This document shows, one piece after another, positions 13,501 through 26,670 of a stretch of DNA of 64,000 nucleotides. The DNA is from Circinella minor (lineage: Eukaryota; Mucoromycota; Mucoromycetes; Mucorales; Lichtheimiaceae). The stretch spans positions 326,323 through 390,322 of the forward strand of contig JAEPRB010000010.1 in NCBI GenBank assembly GCA_016758965.1, given 5' to 3'. The notes beneath the pieces are model-generated. The model saw only the letters and a program-made list of their open reading frames with translations. It was not told the DNA's origin and searched no databases. The position numbers were made by a program, and so were the translations under genes. Positions within the stretch are counted from its first letter, which is position 1, and every line of letters begins with the position of its first letter.

Positions 13501-16009
13501 TTACGCCCTACCCGAAAAAGGCCAAAAGAGAAGGCACTTTTTCCTGTTATATCTTAGTAGTTAAATACATCTGGGAGATTTATAATGGGGGTGTTGCTTA
13601 TCATGTGTTGCATATTTATTTTTATTTTTGTTATTGATGATGATATTCATAATATTTTACATTCTCTCTGTCATTGGTTGATTTTTCTCTTTTCTTTTAA
13701 CACCTTCTTTATAATGTTATACTTGGGTTCCCCTCCTCCCCCCACCACCAAAAAAAACGTCAACCCCTTAATTAAAATTTTAAAAGACTTTTTTAAGCTT
13801 ATTACGGTATATTTTAAGGTTGGTCGTCATGATAATCTTGCCGATGAAACACTTCGGATGGCGTAAGTAAAACCAACACACGTCAAAAAGAACCATTTGA
13901 ACACCGCGCTATTTCTTTCCGTGATTCATTTCAATTAAATAGTTAAGGTCCAGAACAATAAAACTCTCAGGTGCAAAAGCAACATGTGCACAAGATCCTA
14001 ATTTAGGTATTGTTCATCTCTATTAGATTCTCTCTTTTTATATATATACTTTCGTTGGAGAAGGGGGGGAAATCAGAAAGAAAAAAGAAAAAAAAAGATG
14101 ACATTACAAGTTTTTTTTTTTTTTACAAAAAAGTTGTAATTGGAATATTGAATAATAAGAAGAAAGTTATGTTGATTGATGAGAGAAAGAACAAACAGGA
14201 ACGTTAAATGGGGGGGGGAGGCAAGCGTTCTTAATATGTTGTAATACAAACAACAAAATGAAAATCATTACCTTGTATACGTTTTTAAAATGACTTTTTT
14301 AATAGCTTATTAAAGAATGCTAACAGCAAACAAAAATACAATAACAACAAATCACCTAAGAAAAACTCTAAACAATCTATTACATAACAAATATAAACAA
14401 TAAACAAATTATCGAGGTTTTGCGTAATGTTTTGATTTCATCATCATTTTAAATGCACTCGTTACAGAATAACAAACAAAATAAAACATGTTAAAAAAAT
14501 TGGAAGAACAAGATTTACTCTTTTTTTTTTGGCGCGCCCCCAAAAATATTTTAATGAACACTTATACTCACGAAGAAAAAGATACATATTACAATTATAT
14601 AAAAAAAAAGCCCAACAAAGAAGGTATAGCCATCGTCTCCTTTCAAATAAAATTTTTCCCACCTTTCCAATACGCAAGGAAAAAACCCGCTTTTTTTTTT
14701 CGTACCCCTTTTTTTCAATGAACAGCTTATTCCTTTGTTCCCTTTTTTCTTATTCTCTTCTTTTTGGGCGAAATTTCTGAAGAATAATACACGTATCATC
14801 CTTTATTACAACTTGCTCTGTATATAGTTATTATAAGAAGTGTGTCTGCGTGAAGAGGAGTACGTATTATAGGTTCTTTTGTTATGCCTTCAGAGTCAAG
14901 TAGAAAAAAGCCTATGTAATGCTGTGACACAACGTGGTATTACATGAACTTTAAAGAATGCAGACAAGGTGTAACGCGTAACATCGTCAATACATACAAA
15001 GCATTGATTAAATGCGTGTTCTAAAACATGAAAGACGAAAAAAGGGTTTCTTTTTTTTTGGGGGGTAAAGAGAGAAAATATTTATAAGCCAAAATGCGCA
15101 TGATAGGTACTAATAGTGGTTTTTAAAAAAAAGTGGCGGACACGAGGGGCATTGCATAATATTATATAGCCACGCTTAAATTTTTACCTAACTTACGCAT
15201 GAAAAAAAGTCATATATGTAATATATGCCAAATATAATATTTATAAATATAACTACAGTCTCTATCTTCACGTCCGAATTTTGATGTTTATAACTATAAA
15301 TATATTTATAACATGCTTGGTTTATATGCAAAAAAAAAAAAAAAAAAGAAAAACTTTCTATGCAAAATGCATTCATCTGCACGTTGGACCGAAAACTTAG
15401 CCTAATAAACATGTATTATTTTATAATTTCGTATGTACAACTTTTTTTTAGCCGCTGCTAATCCCGGTTATGGGTTTTTCTTTTTTGACAACTTGCCACA
15501 CACATTACACGTAGTTATAGCTCTTATTCAGTTTTCAGCTGATCAAATAGAAAATACATTTTTCTACGTACGTACGTATGCTTCTTAGACTGCCTTCTTT
15601 TTATTCAAATGTTATGGTACCTAGCACGAGCCTGTGGTCCTCCCCCTCATAAAAAAACGATCATATTCCCTCCGCGCACTTATTTTCTGTCACAACATGG
15701 GTCATCATTATTACCAGGGTTCTATATATCAAAGAATTAACATCCCTTATATGTATTATTAAATATGCAAATATTTTTTATTTTATATATAACTAATATA
15801 ATGAAAATGTAATATATAATATGTAGGGGGGGGGGTTTGAAATAAAAGTACAACGAGATCAACAAAAAAAAAGTTATGATGTCAAGGAGTTGGTAAAAAA
15901 AGTTATAAATTTTAGAGCGGGGAATAATGGAGGAGGAGGAGAAAATGTTTTGTTGAGCTAGGGGGGGGGGAATACAATAGTGATCGTTTTGTTTTCTTTT
16001 GGCCTTTAG
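10530..16009. other. 5.5-kb noncoding desert upstream of the homeobox gene
   Basis: No supportable gene. The sequence is AT-rich with many T/A runs and simple repeats, such as an (AT)n tract at 12545-12564. The left part is the promoter side of the homeobox gene. The right end is downstream of the kinesin stop codon at 16010. A mixed-composition stretch at 13801-13865, followed by a GTAAGT donor-like site, was considered as an exon but has no partner. A GTGATG-CAG-CATCAC palindrome lies near 11970-11990. Confidence 0.55.
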
Positions 16010-19000
16010 TTAAAAGCACATGAATTTACTCTTTTTACTAATCAATTCTTCCATCTGATTTTCCAGGGATGCCAATGACCTTTCTGCCTTATCCTTGGCC
16101 TTCTTTGCATCAGCAAGTTCGGTTTTTAACTTTTGATTAATTTCTTCGTTAGTCAATATACTCTGTTGGAGTGTTTCATTCTCTTGCGACTTGGATGTAA
16201 GCTCCTGTTGAACATTTTGTAATGTCATTTGAGTGGTTTGTAGCTTTGAGTTGATTCCTTGGATATTGGATTGATGGTGTTTGACATTGGCTTCTGCAGT
16301 TGTCAAGGCAATCTTAAGTTTGTTAAGCTCTTTTTGATGTTGCCTGACAACGTCATCATCATTCTTGACAATCTTTGTTTTATCATGTTGTTGTTGTTGC
16401 TGTTGCGTGGCAACAGCAGCAGCAGCTGACGATGATGCTTTTTCTTTAAGTGCTACTATTTCATCTTGTAATTCTTGAATCTTGTCATTTAATTCACGTT
16501 CTTGTTCAACATATTTAGTCCTTGACTCTGTAATCTCGTCATTGACTTGGTCCAGCTGACGTTGATAAGTACTTTCCATGGTTTCCAAAGATTCTTGCAA
16601 TTGTTGCAATTGATCGTCGTTTGACTCGTGATTGGCGTTCAATTCCTGGGTCAGCTGATCTACTTCCTTCATTAATCGACTTACTTCACCTTCAAGTTCT
16701 TCCGACAAGGTGATGTATTCCTGATTTTCGTCTTCCAGTTGTTTAGCTTTCTTCTCCAACTGATCCATTCGTTCCTCATACAACTTATGTACATCTCCAT
16801 TATTATTATGGGTATTAGCAGCTTGACTCAAGAATTTGAGTTTTTCAAGCTCGTCCCGAAGATCGCTAATAGTGTGGACATGTGTCTCAACTTGTGATCG
16901 GAGTGACCGTAAATGTGCGTCCTTTTCCTGGGTAGTATCTTGTGCTGCTTTTAATTGAACCTCCAAGGTGTCGTTGCGTTTTTCTTGTTGTGTCAGCAGT
17001 GCCAGCTGCTCTTTGCTCTCACGCTTAGTTTTTTCCATCGCTTGTTCAATTTCGCGTTGATGTTTTTGTTGCTCACTTTCGGTTATCACTCGTGACGAAG
17101 CCAGCTCCGTGTCGAGTCGTTTGGATTGTTTCTTTTCTTGTTCCAACTGTTTTGTCATTTCTTGCAACTGATCTTGAAATGCTATTAATTCGTCCGAATA
17201 ATGCTGCTTATCATGCGTTGATGCTTGTCGTAAATCATCCAGTTGTTTTCGTGTTGTTTCAAGGGCTTTTTTGGTATTGACGGCTTCTGCTTCAAGTTGA
17301 GCAATGTTTTGTTCTCGTTGTTCAATATTTCGTTGATACTCTAGAGCTTGTTTTTCCAACTGATTGATTTTTTGAGACAATTGTTTGGATTGTTCATCAG
17401 ATCCTCGCTGTGTAGACGCAAAAGAGACTTCCATCTGCTTGAGTTTGGATTCAATACTTTCTTTTTTCTTGATTGTTTCAGAAAGTAATTTGGATTGTTC
17501 ATCATATCGTTCTTTGGCATCAACAAATTCCTTTTCCAAGGTTTTAAGTTGGGTGGTTGAATCGTTCTTGTGGAAATGCATAAAACTTTCTGTTTCATGG
17601 AGCTTGGATTGGATGATATCCTTTTCCTTGATAGCTTCAGCAAGTAGCTTGGAATGGTCAATGTATTGCTTTTTAGTATCTGAGAATTCGGATTCCAAGG
17701 ATTTCAATCTGGTAGCCAACTCATCATTTTCTTTGGCAACATCATCAAGCAATTTGAGTTTTTCCAATCCATCTTCATCCGCAATACGCTTTTGTTCTTC
17801 CAGTTCTGCTAGTGCTTCATCCACATTATCCAAATCTTGTTGTAATGCATTGATTTGTTCGTCTTTTTCCTTGAGAGATGCTTCAAGATCGTTACAGCGT
17901 GTTTGTAATTCCGAAACTTGAACATTATCATCAACATGATTGACTTCTAACTGTCGACTTTGTTGTTGTTGTTTGGGTGATGACGATGATGTAACAGCTA
18001 ACAATTGTAATTTAAGATCCTCTATCACTATTGATTGATCCTTGCATTGTTTCTGCAATTTATCAGCCTTATTCTTGAATTCTTCTAAATTCTTGTTTTC
18101 TGCAGTTGGATCTTGTTTAGATGAAATCGAACGATCAACATTCTTGTTGATGTCACTGTTCTTTTGTTTCTCGCCTAATCGTTCTTGTAAAGATTCAATT
18201 GTGAATGCCTGTTCGTTACATTTTTGTTCGAAACTTTCCACTTGCTTTTGATAACTATGATCAGAATCAGAAATAGCAGTATCTTTTTGTTGTAACTGAG
18301 CTTGTAAAGAGTCAATCATAGAAGCCTGATCCGCGCATTGCTTTTCCAATTGTGTTGTACTATTTTTGATCACATCCAATTCCTTCATTTTGGTGTCCAA
18401 ATTGTTATCTGCCGTTTCAGTTGTTCGGCATAACTGAGCATGTAATGATTCAATAGCAGCCGTTAACTGTTTACGTTGTTGTTCAATCGATTCACGATAA
18501 AAAGTATCTGATTGATCCATTGTTTGAGTTGACTTGTGTAATTGTGCTTGCAAAGATTCAATTAAGATAAGCTGTTCGTTACACTTTTGTTCAAGACTTG
18601 CCATACGTATCATGCTAGCATCTGATTCCTTGGTTGTTGTATCACCGTCTGTCAAACTATTATTATGAGTTGTTTGCTTAAGCTGTTGACGTAACGTTCC
18701 AATAGCAATTGCTAATTCTTGTCGTTGCGTCTCTAATTTATTGGCACCATCACGCATAGAATCTATTTCTTGTTGTGCTTTGAGATCCTTGCTTGTCGAG
18801 GATGCTGTCAATTCCTTCAATTGTGATTGAAGTGTATCAATGAATTGAGCTTGTTCTCCACATTGTTTTGATAGTTCTATGGCTTCTATTTTAGCAATTT
18901 CCAGCTCTCTGACCTTGGCCTCAGCGTTTGCTAATTGATCTTTTAACAATTGTATTCCTGACGTTAATTCGACTCGTTGTTTTTCAAGCGCGTCGGATCC

Positions 19001-22000
19001 AACCTTGACCGCATTCAAATTCTTAGTCTTTGACTCAAGATCCATATTGGCAGTATCCACCGATTGACGTAAAGAATCAATAACAGAGGCTTGATCTGCA
19101 CAGTGTTTTTCCAATGCTTGCAACCGTTGTTGAGCATCAATGGATTGTTGTTCAATGCGCGCGCGATGTTGATCAATCTCTTGTTGTAATTGTTTGTTTT
19201 CGTCGGTGGAAGTTGTCAGAGATGACTGTGTAGTACGTAACTGTTCTTCAAGTATTTGGATTCTACTTTGATGATGTTCGTCGGCACCATTCATCTTTGT
19301 TTCCAATTTTTTGTTATCAGATAATGATCGTTGCAATACATCCATATGTTTTGATGATTCTGACTCGAGTTCAGTAATTACTTCTCGTGCCTTTGTTAGA
19401 TCTTGGTTCAATTGGTTGAGCTGTTGACTAAGATCTTCAATATGTTTATCCTGTACACCCACAGTTTTCTTGTGATCTACAACTTGTTGCTGAAGATCTG
19501 TCACCTGCTCGTGCAATTTCTGTATATCCTGTTCATTCTCTTGTTTGGTATAGCTTAATGCAGCATCAGATGATACCTTGAGATTATCGAATTCGGATTG
19601 TAATATGTCGTATCGTTTTTGTAATTCATCTTTTTGTTCATCAGCACCTCGATCACGCATATTCTTCTCATCGATTAATTCTTGCTGTAACCTTTTCAAT
19701 GATGATTTATGTTCGGTCTTTAGCTGCTGAATTGTGTCATTGAGCGTTTCAACTTGGCGTTGATATTTTGTTTCCAAAACCTGATTTTCCTGCAATGCAG
19801 TTGCCTTGTGTTGTTCGAACTCATGCTGTACATTTTTAAGGTCTGCTTGGCGCTGATCTAATTGTTCTTGCAAGTCATCGACATGCTTTTCCAATTCTTT
19901 AATTCGTTGAATACGTGCTTCACGTTCCTTAGTTTCTGCCACTTCCTTGGCACGTAGCATTTCTTTACCAAGTGCGTTCGGACTGCCACCAGCGCCGTTC
20001 TTTTCATCAGCACTGTCTTCATCATCAGAAGTAGCATGATGTTCATTGCCACTACTGTCTTGATTTGATTTTTTGATTGCCGATAATGACCGTCGTTTTT
20101 GTTCTTGTTGTTGCATCAAATCCACTTGATCCAATGATTCTTGATAACGCATTAACACCTCATCTAATTCTTTACATGTCTCGTGATGATCATCTTGCAA
20201 TTCACGTAATTCTCTTTCTAAATGTAATGCACGTGCTGTAGCTTCTTCTGCTCGACGTTCTGCTTTTTGAATATTCATTGCAGCGGCTGATTCTGGTGTT
20301 TCCATTTCGTCGGCATAGCTTCGGCGATATGTTTGACGACGTGCAGCTCTGTCTTGTTGCCCGTTTACATCCGACACATTTGAGTTGGAATTTTTGTTCT
20401 CATTTGAAAAATCTTTCTGTTGTTGATTTTGCTTATTTTTACCTGATTGTTGTTGTTGTTCAAGCTTGGCAGCTGCAGATAATCGTTCAACTTCAATTTT
20501 GAGCTGGTCTCGTTCATCTTCCAAACTTTTACATTTTTTAGTCACTTCATCCAATTCTTGTAACATCATTTTTTCTGTTGTAGAATCCTCTGCTTTATTT
20601 AATTGAGCACGTAATTTAGCATTGGTTGTATCTACATCAGTCATTTTGGATTCCAATGACTCGACTGACTTTTGTAATGTAATTCTATCAGCCTCACTTG
20701 TCGCTAACCGTTGTTCCAAATCGAATATATATTGTTCGGTATTTTCATCTGTTTCTTTAAACCGAGTGATTCTTGTTTTGAGTTCATTCAATAATTCTTG
20801 ATCACGAAGTGCATCATTGGCCGATCGCATCAATTTTCCTTCCAGTTCATCAATGTAAGTCTCATTGTTATGTTCACGTTCTTGAAGTTTGGATAATCGT
20901 GTCCTTAAATCACTCACTGTTTGATCTTGATTCTCGAGCATCAATTCGCATTGTTCGAGTTTTGCACGTTGTTCTTCAAATCCAATATCGGAATGGTTGA
21001 GTGCTGCACGAGCGATGGACAATTGTGATTCTAACGCCGAAATACTTTTTTCATATTCTTCAATGACGGGTTCGACCAAATGTTGGAAATCCAAATTATT
21101 GTTCATCTTGAGTTCTTCTTCTTTTTTACGCATCGATTCCAATTTACGTACTCGTTTAAGTTCTGTTTCAACTACTTTGTTACGTTCTCGTGTGACAGAT
21201 GCTTCACCATCCAATTCTTCTACTTGACGCTGTAAATCGGCAATCGCCAATCGTTGTTCTTGATACACTTGATCGGAATCGTTTCCATTTGTAATTAAGT
21301 CATGTTCATTATGTGTAGGTGAAGCAACAACGGTGGATGCAACTGAGGATGAACTCATGGATCCAGATTTAAAATTACGAAGATCAGTTTTTAATTTTCC
21401 AATCATGGTACGCAATAATTCGATATTGTCGGTCGTCATCCATTCTTCGACTTCATTTTTCTCAACTCGGTTTTTAATATTACGTGCACGGTTCGCATAT
21501 TGTAAAGTATTGAGTGTTTCGGACAAGTTGTATTCCGTTGGACTGGCACATGCAATCATTAAGGTAGTGGCAGAACCTCCAAGGGAGTCTTGTAGTAATC
21601 GAGTTAATTTCGAATCGCGATAAGGGACGTGCGTGCCACGTTTTGATGGATCTCCGAGTGCAGAAATAACGTTACCCAATGCCAGTAAACCTGCGTTGAT
21701 GTTGATACCTTCTTTTCGGCGATCTCCTTCTGCAGCAGTTCGTTTTAACTATTTATTTATTTTTTTAAAAAAAAATAGATGAATATTATTATTATTATTA
21801 TTATACTTTGTCAATATATAACATTATCCGTTTCTCCTCTTACCCTTTTTTTTTTAAAAAAAAAGAAGCAATCCAATAAAAAAACTTACACGTTCACTGC
21901 CAGCAAGATCGACAAAATGAAATTTAGAGTTTGTGATCATCCATTCGCCATCCTCGGATGGTAAGGATGTGACGCCACCAGCTCGTATGGAACTACCGGA

Positions 22001-23494
22001 TCGTTTCCGACCAAAAACAGGACTATCTGTACGTGAATGATTGGTATTTCCACCTGCAGGTACCCACTTTTCATGTTTTAATGAAACTGAGAAAATAGCG
22101 TGGGACCGAGATGATATATCATTCATATCAGTGGCACCTGTGGCTCGATTTCGCGTACCTTGCTCCAAGTGACTATAAAAACACACAAAAAAAATTAATA
22201 TAATCGTTTTTGATACATTCCTAATCTTTCAGAAAAAAATTTTTACACAAATGAAAAATATATAAAGTGTTACAAACAACAACACACTTTAAGGATGAAA
22301 AAAAAAATAAACAAATAAATAAACAAAACAAAAATGTAACATACAATAATACATCATCTGTACTATATACAGGTAATTCTTTAACACCAGTCCAATAAAT
22401 ATGTCCTTTTGCATCTTCACGAATATTAACGGCAGGGCGTTCATTAGAAGGTGCACCATTTAAAAGATCATTTAATTCTTCATTATAAATTTCTACAAAT
22501 GAGACTTTGATGGTATATTTTTGTTGTTGTTGTTGTTGTTTGGCGGAAGTTGTATGTGATGAGATGGTTGTTGAAGGAGATGGTACATGAGAACGACGTG
22601 AAGGAGGTCGTAATCTATTTTTTGGTTGAGTAATATTGGTATCTGTAGTGGATGAAGATCTTGATGGTGTAGGTGTAATGGATCGGACAACGTCGGGCGT
22701 TTGGTTGCTGTTGCTGTTTAAATTATCAAATAAAAGTGCCATGGCACGTGGTACGATACCTTCTTGTTCCATATTATATCGCCCGCTCTGATGTTGTGCT
22801 GTACCCATCGTATATGTTTTTCCACTTGATGTTTGGCCCTAAAAAAAACGTACAATATATGAACCATTTTATGTTACTCTTATTTAGTATCTAAAAACCC
22901 CTTTTCAAAGAGTATATGTTATCAATAATTTTTTTGTCTGTATTATTATTTACATATGCAAGAATTGTGACATTATAACCTATACATAGAATGTTAAAGA
23001 AATATATTTTTTTTAGAAAAGGACCCAGAATAATAATAATACCTAAAAAATATATGGTTGCGTAGCAACAAATTATATCATATTATTTTTTTATTATTTT
23101 TTTTTTACCTTCAACGAACTTGTGAATAAGTTTTTCTCCAAGTGCTTCAAATACTTGACTTTGTGTACTATCAACCCCAAATACATGGTCAAAGGTAAAT
23201 AATTTGTTATGAGGCACAACATGAACTGTCCTTTCATGAATTTTTAATATATCGTCATTGGAAAGATTAGCAAAGCGAGGTTGTGCGCGATCTTTTTCGG
23301 TTAATGGTCGTATACGCAATGCTGTAATAATAGTTTATGCAAAAAGACCAAGGTTCACAGAAAGAGAGATAGAGAAAGAGGGGTAGAATAAAAAAAATAC
23401 ATACAAGTCAGCCACACAACTGGTTTTTCCCCTTGGTAAGAATTAAAATATATTATTACTTGCCTACTTGCACTGCCGAAGACTCTTTCACCAT
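16010..23494 (-). CDS. large kinesin-4-like motor protein with long coiled coil
   Basis: Six exons: 23464-23494, 23109-23321, 22954-22979, 22345-22838, 21890-22172 and 16010-21748. Together they give 2261 residues with exact phase closure. The motor spans about residues 1-442: VQVALRIRPL at the N-terminus, P-loop GQTSSGKT at 91-98, switch I SSRSH at 275-279, switch II DLAGSER at 343-349, then [20 protein letters not shown] and [10 protein letters not shown]. These last motifs are closest to the KIF4/KIF21 (kinesin-4) class. Two insertions interrupt the motor: about 133-196 (Ser/Thr/Pro/Gln-rich) and about 292-333. Residues 450-2250 are almost continuous heptad-type coiled coil rich in E, K, Q and L. 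The Cys-rich DNA-binding tail of KIF4 is absent. The first intron appears to use a GC donor (GCAAGT). ATP-driven microtubule movement is inferred from the family. A CENP-E-like or other N-terminal kinesin class is possible. Confidence 0.93.
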
Positions 23495-24531
23495 AACAAT
23501 TCAAAGGGGAAAAAATTATTCAAATCGATGAAAATGTTATACTAATGATGAAATGAATGTATGTATAAGGTAATGGGTGAAGAGTGAGGGTATATTTTTA
23601 AGTTTATATAAAGGAAAGAAAAAGGGAAGTTGTTTGTTTTTTCTTCTTTCAATCGTATAACGATTTATATGAAATCAACTTTTAAAATAATAATAATAAT
23701 AATAAAATAATTAACAACAATAAAAAAAAGTTGAAAAAGAAAAGTGGCAATGAAGCACGAGTGCCTCAGAATTTGCTTCTCGAGTGTTATCCTGCGCCCG
23801 ACGATTGAACATGTTACACCACCATAAAGCGATTAAAGCGTATTTGGGACACTAGTACCACCATTTCTGAATTAAATGTATAAGAAATCATAAGGTATGT
23901 AAAAAAGGTACTATATATATAATGCCCCGCCATTCGCCACCACTTAAAAAAAAGATACGGCACATAGTAAACTAAGTTGCTTGATCACTTATTTATTGTT
24001 AAATATTAAGGAGTATGATATATATGTCGATCAATTTTTTTTTAAAAAACCAGAATTCTCAAACAACCATTACGGTAGTAAATTTGGTGTATTATATCAT
24101 TATTGACCTTCCTGCCCAAAGTAGTTCTCATTACATCTAGTATTGTCAAATTTCATTTGTCCTTGATTGTTTTTGTTTATATTTGGTAAAGTAAATAAAT
24201 AATTCATTTTTCGATATACAGTACATCAAAAATATTTAGTATTGTAATTGTTTTTCTTTTTTTAAACTATTACGTATTATTATTATTATTGTATTACGTA
24301 TTTTATATAGAAATAGTTAAAAACAACTTATCTTCATTATTTAAAATAATTGATTTTATTGGTTGAAAAAAAAATTTGAAGCACTCGACAATTTTTTAAC
24401 TTTTTGTGTAATAAAGTGATTCATCCATGTAACTATAAAATGTATAACAATAGCAATTTGTTGTAAGAAGCACGGACCTTTTTCTTTCTGTGTATAATTC
24501 ATTTTTATAATATTCTCTACTCCCTCTCTCC

Positions 24532-24566
<35 letters not shown>

Positions 24567-26319
24567 AAAGTATGTGCAGTTATATAAAATCAGCAATAGT
24601 GTTCATATCATATAGGTATTTTTCTATGAAGACATTTAATCTGTAATAATCTATTTCTGTTCCATTAACAAGCAAAATAACTTATAAGTTTCAAATTTTT
24701 TGTGTTGCTTTTTACGTAATCATCAATGATTTATAAAACTGTGTTCTTTTTTTTTTTTTACATTGTGATATGATCATTCTTCCTTCATTAAGTAAGACTT
24801 TGACTCACTTGAATATACGGCCTGGTTTTCTCATATATACTATGAATATAATAAATGCGTACGTTACTTCTTGGCACCCAAGGCATAATTATATTCAAAA
24901 AAAATTCTACTACTATTACTTCACATGACTTGAGTTGTACATATATTAAAAGATTGTAACCATCGATATGATATATGAGCACAATTTTTTATTTTACTTT
25001 TCATGTTTTATATATAAATTAAACAACAGAGATAGATTTTATTCTTTTATACTACGTAGTTGTAATTAGTGATTGTTTGTTATTGTTTGTTCCTGGATAG
25101 AAAAAAGAAAAACAATAGTTATTACAATAACAATACTTCGCCTCAATCATTTTGAAAATGTGAAAAGAAAATAAATATATAATGCAGGATATCAAATCAA
25201 AGGACACAGACAAAAAATTATTATATATTTTATCCTAAAGAAAGTTCAAAATGAAATTTTCTGGTCTGTTACGTACATATTACTATGCATACCAAACACA
25301 AACATATCCTATTTTTTCATTCTCTTTTTGTAAATAAAACCAAGGGGACAAGAAACAAAATAAAAAATAAAGAAGGAAGGTAAAAGAAGGTGAAAGAAAA
25401 CATTATAATTTGATTAGAAAATATGTTGTAAAAAAAATAGGGCAGTAAAACATCCATTGATCTACTATATACATATATTTGAATAGTATAGTATTATAGT
25501 TCTATCCTTTTTATTTTAATAGATACATTGTGTTTTAGATGGTTTACGTATGAGATTTGGACTACGTACTAATGAATATTGCCATATATGATACATTGAT
25601 GTACCTTTTTATTAATCATCTTTGCTTTTATTTGATATCTTTATTATGATCTCTGTTTTTGAGATATCAAATCAAATTATTTTCTTTACGACAGCTATTA
25701 TATTGTTAATGTCATTTGTAATCGTTATAATCGTTATAATCGTATCAATGTTTTAATCTTTATAAAAAGATCCGTCAAATTCGTAATAATGAAGAGATAG
25801 AAAAGCTGTGATGGGGGGCGAGGAAAAAGAAGGATAGTTTAAAAAGAGATAAAAGATCACATGGACAGGAAAAAAAAGGGGGGACAGGGGCATTAACGAT
25901 AAACTACAATGGGTTAGTTAACATAAACATTTAAAAAATATACCAAGTACTACTGCTTTTCATTTTATTTTCTACTATTTAATATTGATATTGTATATAA
26001 TAATAATAAAGATCATGCTTTTTTTTTAGTTTTATTAAAACAAGAAAAGGGATACAAAAAAGAAGAAGAAAAACAGAAAGAATATGCTAGTATTATGTAC
26101 AGAATGCCAATAGAATAAAGAGAACTTCTCAGTGATAAATATGTGTGAGAGTTTTTTTTTTTAGTATTTGAGTTTGGTTGATCGAAAAAAGAAAAAGTTG
26201 TTAGGTTTTTTTTGGGGGGAGGGGTTGAGTACGTTAGAGAGGGCAAGTGAAAAAAAAAAGTTTTTTTTTCCCTTTCTTGTTGGGTATCTTATCTGATATA
26301 TATAAATTTATATGAATAT
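23495..26319. other. intergenic, kinesin upstream region
   Basis: About 2.8 kb with no gene that I can support. The stretch 23744-23880 is richer in G+C than its surroundings and may be kinesin promoter. It also holds a CT run ending in (TA)n at 24526-24565 and a short tandem repeat TAATCGTTA (about three copies) near 25718-25745. The last few hundred bases lie downstream of the PPxY membrane protein gene. Confidence 0.5.
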
Positions 26320-26670
26320 TCAAGGGTTGACAAAGTCAGCAGAAACTTCGTCTGGATCGAACCATGGACGATCGTCTTCTGGTGTTGTTAAATTTTGTAA
26401 TTGCCATAACAACAACATGACTGTCGTAGAAACTGTCGTAGCCACAAAAGTAGCAGCTGCTAAACGTTGTAAGAATGGTGCTTGTCGGTATATAAATCGT
26501 TGAACAGCTGGACAACATCCATTACTTTGTGAAGAAACATTCGATGCCGAAGAAGAAGATTGTGGCATGGTAAGATAAAGTGAATCATATGTAGGTGGGT
26601 CTTTTGGTATTAAATATGTGGACTGAGAAGCAATAACGGTGTTGTTAGTAGTAGTAGCAGTAGTAGGCAT
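26320..26670 (-). CDS. small single-pass membrane protein with a PPxY motif
   Basis: Single exon, 116 residues, ATG at 26670. The N-terminal ~55 residues are Thr/Ser/Asn-rich and contain DPPTYDSLYL, a clear PPxY motif at about residues 25-28. A CC pair lies near residue 52, a possible palmitoylation site. One hydrophobic segment at about 68-92 (LAAATFVATTVSTTVMLLLW) fits a transmembrane helix, followed by a short acidic tail. PPxY motifs bind WW domains, notably of Rsp5/Nedd4 ubiquitin ligases. Several small membrane proteins in yeast use them as ligase adaptors, so such a role is a reasonable inference. I know no exact family. It is divergently placed 331 bp from the secreted beta-helix gene. 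Confidence 0.7.
   Translation of the reverse strand: MPTTATTTNNTVIASQSTYLIPKDPPTYDSLYLTMPQSSSSASNVSSQSNGCCPAVQRFIYRQAPFLQRLAAATFVATTVSTTVMLLLWQLQNLTTPEDDRPWFDPDEVSADFVNP

Noticed and set aside
13801..13868. Coding-like piece (VGRHDNLADETLRMA) followed by GTAAGT.
   Set aside because: It is a single short stretch with no partner exon within several kb, so chance cannot be excluded.
17092..21623. Several plus-strand open frames of 60-178 codons across the kinesin coiled coil.
   Set aside because: They are antisense shadows of the Gln/Glu/Leu-rich coding strand, giving Ser/Leu/Cys-rich strings with no domain and no splice logic.
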